From positions 22,132,501-22,196,500 of the forward strand of contig NC_092672.1 of the NCBI RefSeq assembly GCF_964355755.1: a stretch of 64,000 nt of DNA. Direction: 5' to 3'. The DNA comes from Antedon mediterranea (taxonomy: Eukaryota > Echinodermata > Crinoidea > Comatulida > Antedonidae). Shown one piece after another: positions 59,050 through 64,000 of the stretch (position 1 is its first letter; the number at the start of each line of letters is the position of its first letter). A program made the translations under genes and the position numbers. The notes under the pieces are model-generated. The model saw nothing but the letters and a program-made list of their open reading frames with translations, made no database searches and was not told the DNA's origin.

Positions 59050-61399
59050 CAGTGGGAAAGCCACTTCGCGTTTTGACCGTTAAATCGTGTAAAATCGACT
59101 TACTTCCGCATTGACGATTTTGAAGCGCCACCTATCGTTGAAAACTGAAACCACGATTTTTCGTCGCCTAGCAAATAAGTGTTGTTTTATTTTAAGCTCT
59201 CATAAATATTTAAGAACCGCCCAACATTACCTATTATGGTAAAAGCATTTCCTAATAAGTATAATTGGATAACCAATCGGTTTCCTTCAAAGATACCGAA
59301 GCTAATACAATACATTCGGCGACTGAAGTCGGGACTCGTGAAATTACTGTTTTGTTGTCCATTTTCTGAATAGTCGGAGGTGCATCCCAACAAATTACAA
59401 ACATTATAATCAATTGTTTTATCAAGAATAATATTAGTTTAATCGAGTATGATATATTTCTATCCTGTTCAAAATTTGTTGGTGTATTCTCAGGCCTCGA
59501 AAGGTAGGTACATTTTCTAGCTGTGAGCATGGTTTCGGCAACGCGAGACACGTGTGTCAGTATAGGCGATAGGATCAGATTATCAGACGACTATCGGATC
59601 AGCATCAACACAGTACAATTGTACTGTGTTGATGCTGATCCGATAGTCGTTAAGTTGTACTGATTACGAGTATCATTGGTGCCTGGCCGGCCTAGCCTGG
59701 TGATCTGATCCCCCCCCCCCCCCCCAAAATACTTTTGTTCAATCAGTATTAATATTATTTTATTTTTCATTTATTATTTGATTTATTAGGCTCAATAGAT
59801 GCCTAGCTAGGCTACTACTAGTAGGCCTAGATTATATAAATAATAATATAGTAAATACTGTAATTTAAATAATAAAATACAGCCCCATTTTACTTTTTAG
59901 GCCATCATATAATATTATAATTATATATACAACCAGACATTAGAATTTTTTTTAAATAATATTTATTATTTTTTCTGACACTTTCAGGAATTGTTGATGA
60001 TGCAGAGTTCTTCGTCTTTGTGACTTCAAATTGAGAGTGAAGTGGATAAAAAGATGACACCGGTACCACCTACCGACATTGTCATACCCAAACTATAATT
60101 TAATAATTTAAAACAAAATGTTGAATTACAAATAATATATGTAGGCCTATGTTGCAGAGGATTTAGAAGAATTACAATACAAATGTTTTATGTTGAATGC
60201 AAACCTACTACACTATACTCTGTAAATTATGTTATTGTCATGTGGTAGATCTTAAAAATTGAATATTTATTGTATGTTAGGCCTCATTTTTGTATAATTT
60301 ATTATTTTGTATGTTTCTATTTTGTATATTTTTATTGGTCTAGGTACATGCATGTAAAAGTTACCCACAATCTGGCCTTTGGCCACTAGTGGTAACTTGT
60401 GGCATGGTGGTGTCTAATGTTTTTGATGTTTTATATGAAATAAAAGAATAATATAATATATATTATATTTTATTAATACTATTACTATTAATTTATATTA
60501 TACAGTACTAGTTTGTACATGTTTTTACCAAAAAAAAATGAATAAATAATTTGTTATTCAATCTAATTGCTTGTTTGTTCATCGATAACAAAACAATTGT
60601 AAGCAAGTACAGTATATAACAGTTCTTGTTAGCCGCTTATTTCAGGTCATATTATTAATATTAGCTAGGCCCGACGCGCCCGATCACTAAGTGACTTTCC
60701 GCCCCTGGAACAATCGCTCGCTAAATAGGGCTAGGCCTCGGACTCGTATAAAAGCTATTATAATACTTATGTTAAATATTCCTCAACTAAAATGTTTATT
60801 GTGATAAATAAACAAATAATAATATACGTTGTATTGGAATGTATTTATTTATATGAATTCTTATACGCGGACAATTATAAACATCGCGTATATCGTTCGC
60901 AATAAATAAATTCATAAACACGATGACGATGTGTTTACAAAATGGCGGTTTCGCTAGTTTTCGATGGAACAAATAGAGGTACCTTTAGTTTGAATAGTCG
61001 GAGCTGCATCCCAAGCACCAAATTTTGTATCTTAATATCGTATTCTGTAGATTATTAATTTTTCTAACAGGGATTTTAAATTCAGGACTGTTCAATTTTT
61101 CTAAATCTTTTATTTTAACGATTTTCTAGGGTACAATTTCGGAAAAGAGACATTGGTTGATTTTGCCGTTAAATTACAGATTATCGTTTTGTTCAAATAC
61201 ATTTAATTTTACATGACAATATATTAAAACCATTTATGAATTTATTTCACTAACAATATTTTTCCGATAATCAGCTAAATTTACAAATATTGTGTTTTTC
61301 AAACACCCTAAAATTGAGCAATTTTGAACTAAATTAGAAAAGTGGGGCGCCCTCTCCGAGTTGAAATTTGACACGATTTGTCGACTGGCTTTCCCACTG
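59050..61399. mobile_element. 2.35-kb DNA element with TIR CAGTGGGAAAGCCA
   Basis: The ends CAGTGGGAAAGCCA (59050) and TGGCTTTCCCACTG (61399) are inverted copies, flanked by TAAA on both sides (59046-59049, 61400-61403), a possible 4-bp target duplication. Inside are a 64-bp perfect palindrome, a C16 tract (59711), TAGGCCTA motifs, and two related segments gaatagtcgga(g)gtgcatccca (59367, 60993). Minus-strand ORFs near 59187-59551 show no transposase motif. Confidence 0.65.
59587..59650. repeat. Perfect 64-bp palindrome without spacer
   Basis: 59587-59618 and 59619-59650 are exact reverse complements, meeting at GTACAATTGTAC. Confidence 0.98.
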
Positions 61400-61713
61400 T
61401 AAAGAATTAAATGTTTGAACAAGAAAAACTGTACTTATAGCTATTTTTTATCATACCCTACCTAAAATTGTTTAATAATCTAGAACTCAGTGTTTTGTTA
61501 ACTTGTGTTCATACATATTCATAGCTATAAACATGTGCATAACGATGCTTAAATTAAACAGAGTATAGGCCTACCTATCATACAGTATATTATATATATG
61601 AGAATTTTATATAAATCATACTGTAAATTATAGAAACAGTGCTCATATTCGGAACATGATCTCATAATAGCTCATTGGCGAAAGTTCCATACTTTTTAGT
61701 TGTATGAAATAAT

Positions 61714-61784
61714 GTCTCTAGCGGGATTCAAACATGCAACCTCTCGCTTACAGGGCGAGTATCATACCACTAGACCACAGAGCC
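61714..61784 (-). pseudogene. tRNA-like gene, anticodon UGU by position (probable tRNA pseudogene or SINE head)
   Basis: Folded on the minus strand, all arm lengths fit a tRNA (71 nt). The acceptor stem pairs at 6 of 7 (one G-A mismatch, one G-T), and the anticodon stem CTCGC/GCGAG is perfect around loop CCTGTAA. The anticodon position reads TGT (Thr), but position 33 is C instead of the near-universal T, and the T stem has two mismatches. The body resembles tRNA-Pro/Thr. No T run follows directly. Likely non-functional. Confidence 0.65.
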
Positions 61785-61839
61785 ATATATGGTATTTTCA
61801 CAGATTTTCTCTCATACAACAAATGATATGGACATTTTT

Positions 61840-62101
61840 TTTTACATTTTTTTGTTGATTATGCCATTTTAATATCATATAATAGTTATCCACTTTGACC
61901 AAAACTTGGATTGGAAAAAAAATTATTTACCTGAAAAAACTGTAATTTAAGGCAAACAAGTCAAATTGCCTGCCATACCAATGAATTTTTGGTTTGGTGT
62001 CATTGTAGTGAAAACATGATTTTTTCTTCGTTTTTTTCTACGCAATTGATTAACTTGATTATTCTTCATTTTTTCACGTGGGGGACAATACATCTTTAAA
62101 A
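61840..62101 (-). mobile_element. MITE AAAGATGTATTGTCCC, copy 3, truncated
   Basis: Inverse of copies 1 and 2: the right edge reads GGGGGACAATACATCTTTAA, and inside are the reverse complements of caaccaaaaatccattggc and gtggataactatcatg. The other TIR is missing. Confidence 0.7.
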
Positions 62102-62670
62102 AAACATAACCTAATGTCCTTGTTCTACATGGAACCCCCGCAGTTTAAACGCGGACAAAACCACAGAAGAATAGCTTCTCTTTCTTGAGCTATACTTGCT
62201 CACTTTATTTCTATCCATCCGTTCATCCGGTAAACTAAAATAAAAACAAACAGAGAAACAATTGACACGGCGCCGTGAAGCACGTCTCTAACGTATACTA
62301 CGGCTTATCATACATAATTCGTCGTTAACATGGGCATACTATCATCATTATGTCTATCAAACCTAACTAATTCATAAGTAAATAATAATATATAAGATTG
62401 TCTCCACACGGAGCATTAAAGGTGTACAACAACGTTAATACAACGTATCGCCTATTGTGCACAGCTCTCATACCATGAACAGTGACTACAACAAACCGTG
62501 ACTAGCCTAATTTACATATCAAGGTATCAAGGTGCGATGTACATACATAACATGGCTCCCTGCAAAGATAAATTATGAAACTGACAGTATCATCACTTTT
62601 CCTTTGCATACACAACAATAGTGGCTCCTTGACGGGGAATTGATTACAATAATACTAACTACTGACATTC
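62102..62670. other. No gene seen
   Basis: Unique-looking sequence without supportable features. Confidence 0.45.
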
Positions 62671-62673
62671 AAT

Positions 62674-62988
62674 GTTTGTTTGTTTGTTTTATCTTTATAC
62701 TGGGTGACCTCTTCAGTCAAAGACTGATCTCCCAGAGGGCCCAGTTGGTGATCAGTGGCTGTGATGTACTAATACACCGGGGTAACCCCCTACTCGTCTC
62801 GAAAGATGTACTAGGTTCTTTAAAGTGCACACGAGCAAGTTGTGTACACTGGACCTACGGTTTATAGTCCTTATCCGAGAAGACTCGTTCTACCACCAGA
62901 ACCATGGAGTGAGTGAGCCTCGAACCCCTGCCGATGTTATGGCTACGTGATTACGGTTCCACTGTCTTAACCGCTCGGCCACTCACCC
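62674..62988 (-). mobile_element. tRNA-derived SINE, near full length
   Basis: The minus-strand head GGGTGAGTGGCCGAGCGGTT (A box, Leu/Ser-tRNA-like) and B box GGGGTTCGAGGCTC are followed by a body with GTCTTCTCGGATAAGGAC, AAACCGTAGGTCC and GTGCACTTTAAAGAACC, motifs I associate with widespread invertebrate SINEs. It ends in an (AAAC)n tail at 62674-62690. The plus ORF over it is a shadow. Confidence 0.8.
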
Positions 62989-63133
62989 AATGATTGAAGG
63001 TTCTCCTTCATCTAATGTTCAAGCAGTATTGTTATAATTTTTTTTAATAATTGCCTTGATTTAATGCACAACTATTAACTTAGATTGTATACTGGCTTTT
63101 TCTTTTATCCAAATGTACATACGAAAATAATAT

Positions 63134-63390
63134 GGAGTTGTTGATAGCCGAGTAGTTAGGACACTTGACTGTCATACAGATAGACCCGGGTTCAATTCCC
63201 GAAAACTCCCAGTCCACTCAGCTGTAAATGAGTACCTGGTTGAAAATACTAGGGAGAAAAAAGGCGGCGTGGAAAGGAACTGGCCACCTTACCACATAAT
63301 GCCGAGGCTTAGTACAATGAGCTCCTAACAGCTCATTCCCCTACGTTCAGAGAACACGGGACTCACCTCACCTTACATATGAAAAACATA
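63134..63390 (+). mobile_element. tRNA-Asp-like SINE
   Basis: 63134-63209 folds as a tRNA-like head: acceptor GGAGTTG/AAACTCC pairs at 6 of 7, the T arm CCGGG-TTCAATT-CCCGA at 4 of 5, and loop CTGTCAT would give anticodon GTC (Asp). The anticodon stem is poor. The body continues AGTCCACTCAGCTGTAAATG, AGTACCTGG and GGCGGCGTGGAAAGGAACTG, a conserved SINE domain, to about 63385. Confidence 0.75.
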
Positions 63391-63466
63391 ATCACTCCTT
63401 TTGAGGACTTGTGATGAGTTGAAAAACAAATAACAATATTATCAAGTTAAAGTTCAATACAATTTT

Positions 63467-63581
63467 TAGTCGCGTGGACGCGACTCTATAGTTCACTATG
63501 TCGGTTGGTCGGTCTGTCTGTCGGTCCGTCGGTCTGATATCACTATGCGTTTTAGCACGCGACTTATGGCTGTTGGCCTTG
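63467..63581 (-). mobile_element. GACA/GACC-block element, short form (copy E)
   Basis: 115 bp with both family ends (TTAGTCGCGTGG..., ...GGCTGTTGGCCTTG) but only one GACA/GACC block and no central region. Matches the outside halves of the long forms. Confidence 0.85.
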
Positions 63582-63589
63582 TTTTCGTA

Positions 63590-64000
63590 ATAGTCAAATG
63601 AATACAAAACAGAAAATATATGTAAGTTACACAATTTGTTTAAAAAGTAGCATGAAAACATATAAAATAAAATACATGATTAAAGGTATTATGACCATTA
63701 CAGGAACCAGAACTTAAAATAAATAAATAAAATCAACAGAAATATAGAAAATAGCATATTATTTTCATCAGAAAAATTATTATATAAAAGTTTTTCTAAT
63801 TAGAAACAATGGTTAAATGAAGACTATTCCACTTATATTTGAGGTAAAACATAATTTTTTGTTTAAAATAATTGCTAAACTCTGCAATCCTCCAAAAAAC
63901 ATAGCAAACCTCATTTAAACAACAAAAAAGTGATTGAAAGTTGTGTACAACTCACTTGGTTTATCAATTAACATGTAAATATATTTTTGTTAAATACTTA
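63590..64000. other. No gene seen
   Basis: AT-rich sequence to the window end. Confidence 0.5.

Overview
This is eukaryotic, AT-rich, intron-bearing animal DNA dense in mobile elements. There are no operons or bacterial-type genes, and only two genes can be supported, both split into small exons. Several things point to an invertebrate deuterostome, most likely an echinoderm: clusters of the palindrome TAGGCCTA, tRNA-derived SINEs with (ATT)n tails, L1/Tx1-like, CR1/jockey-like and BEL-like retroelement debris, and a class I cytokine receptor with a gp130-like layout. The phylum is an inference, not proven by the sequence.

Gene 1 (minus strand, 7212 down to 46, continuing beyond the left edge) is the main result. 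Seven exons join in frame into about 416 residues: a signal peptide, an N-terminal Ig domain, a two-domain cytokine-receptor homology module (C-x9-C-x-W in D1, a WSXWS-type box FSDWS in D2) and a further fibronectin III domain. The intron phases are 1-1-2-1-0-1-1. No ORF longer than about 100 codons marks this gene; it is only visible when the exons are assembled by splice site and phase. Its introns hold a 49-bp minisatellite, LINE scraps and a 1.9-kb dispersed repeat. A BEL-like LTR lies about 550 bp upstream in the same orientation.

Gene 2 (plus strand, 39540 to 58308) is an ankyrin-repeat gene with four recognisable phase-0 exons and a 14-kb intron. In the last exon the expected donor reads TTAAGT instead of GTAAGT, so the frame reads through to a stop.

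Region by region: 7.7-8.6 kb BEL-like LTR; 8.9-9.9 kb LINE debris; 10.1-13.7 kb a large foldback element with about 150-bp terminal inverted repeats built from TATTATGGACAGAAA-type subrepeats; 17.5-19.8 kb a 26-bp minisatellite; 21.3-29 kb a mosaic of inverted and direct duplications, a three-level nest of elements and a Helitron-like element; 30-33.3 kb an L1/Tx1-type LINE remnant; 33.9-35.4 kb a Harbinger-like element; 37-38 kb a 72-bp satellite; 39.5-58.3 kb the ankyrin gene with a second Helitron-like copy and several inverted-repeat elements in its introns; 59-61.4 kb a 2.35-kb inverted-repeat element; 61.7-63.6 kb tRNA-like sequences, SINEs and a short copy of the GACA/GACC-block element.

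The receptor would act at the cell surface, presumably in JAK/STAT-type signalling. The ankyrin protein is probably a binding scaffold. Nothing in the sequence links the two genes functionally.
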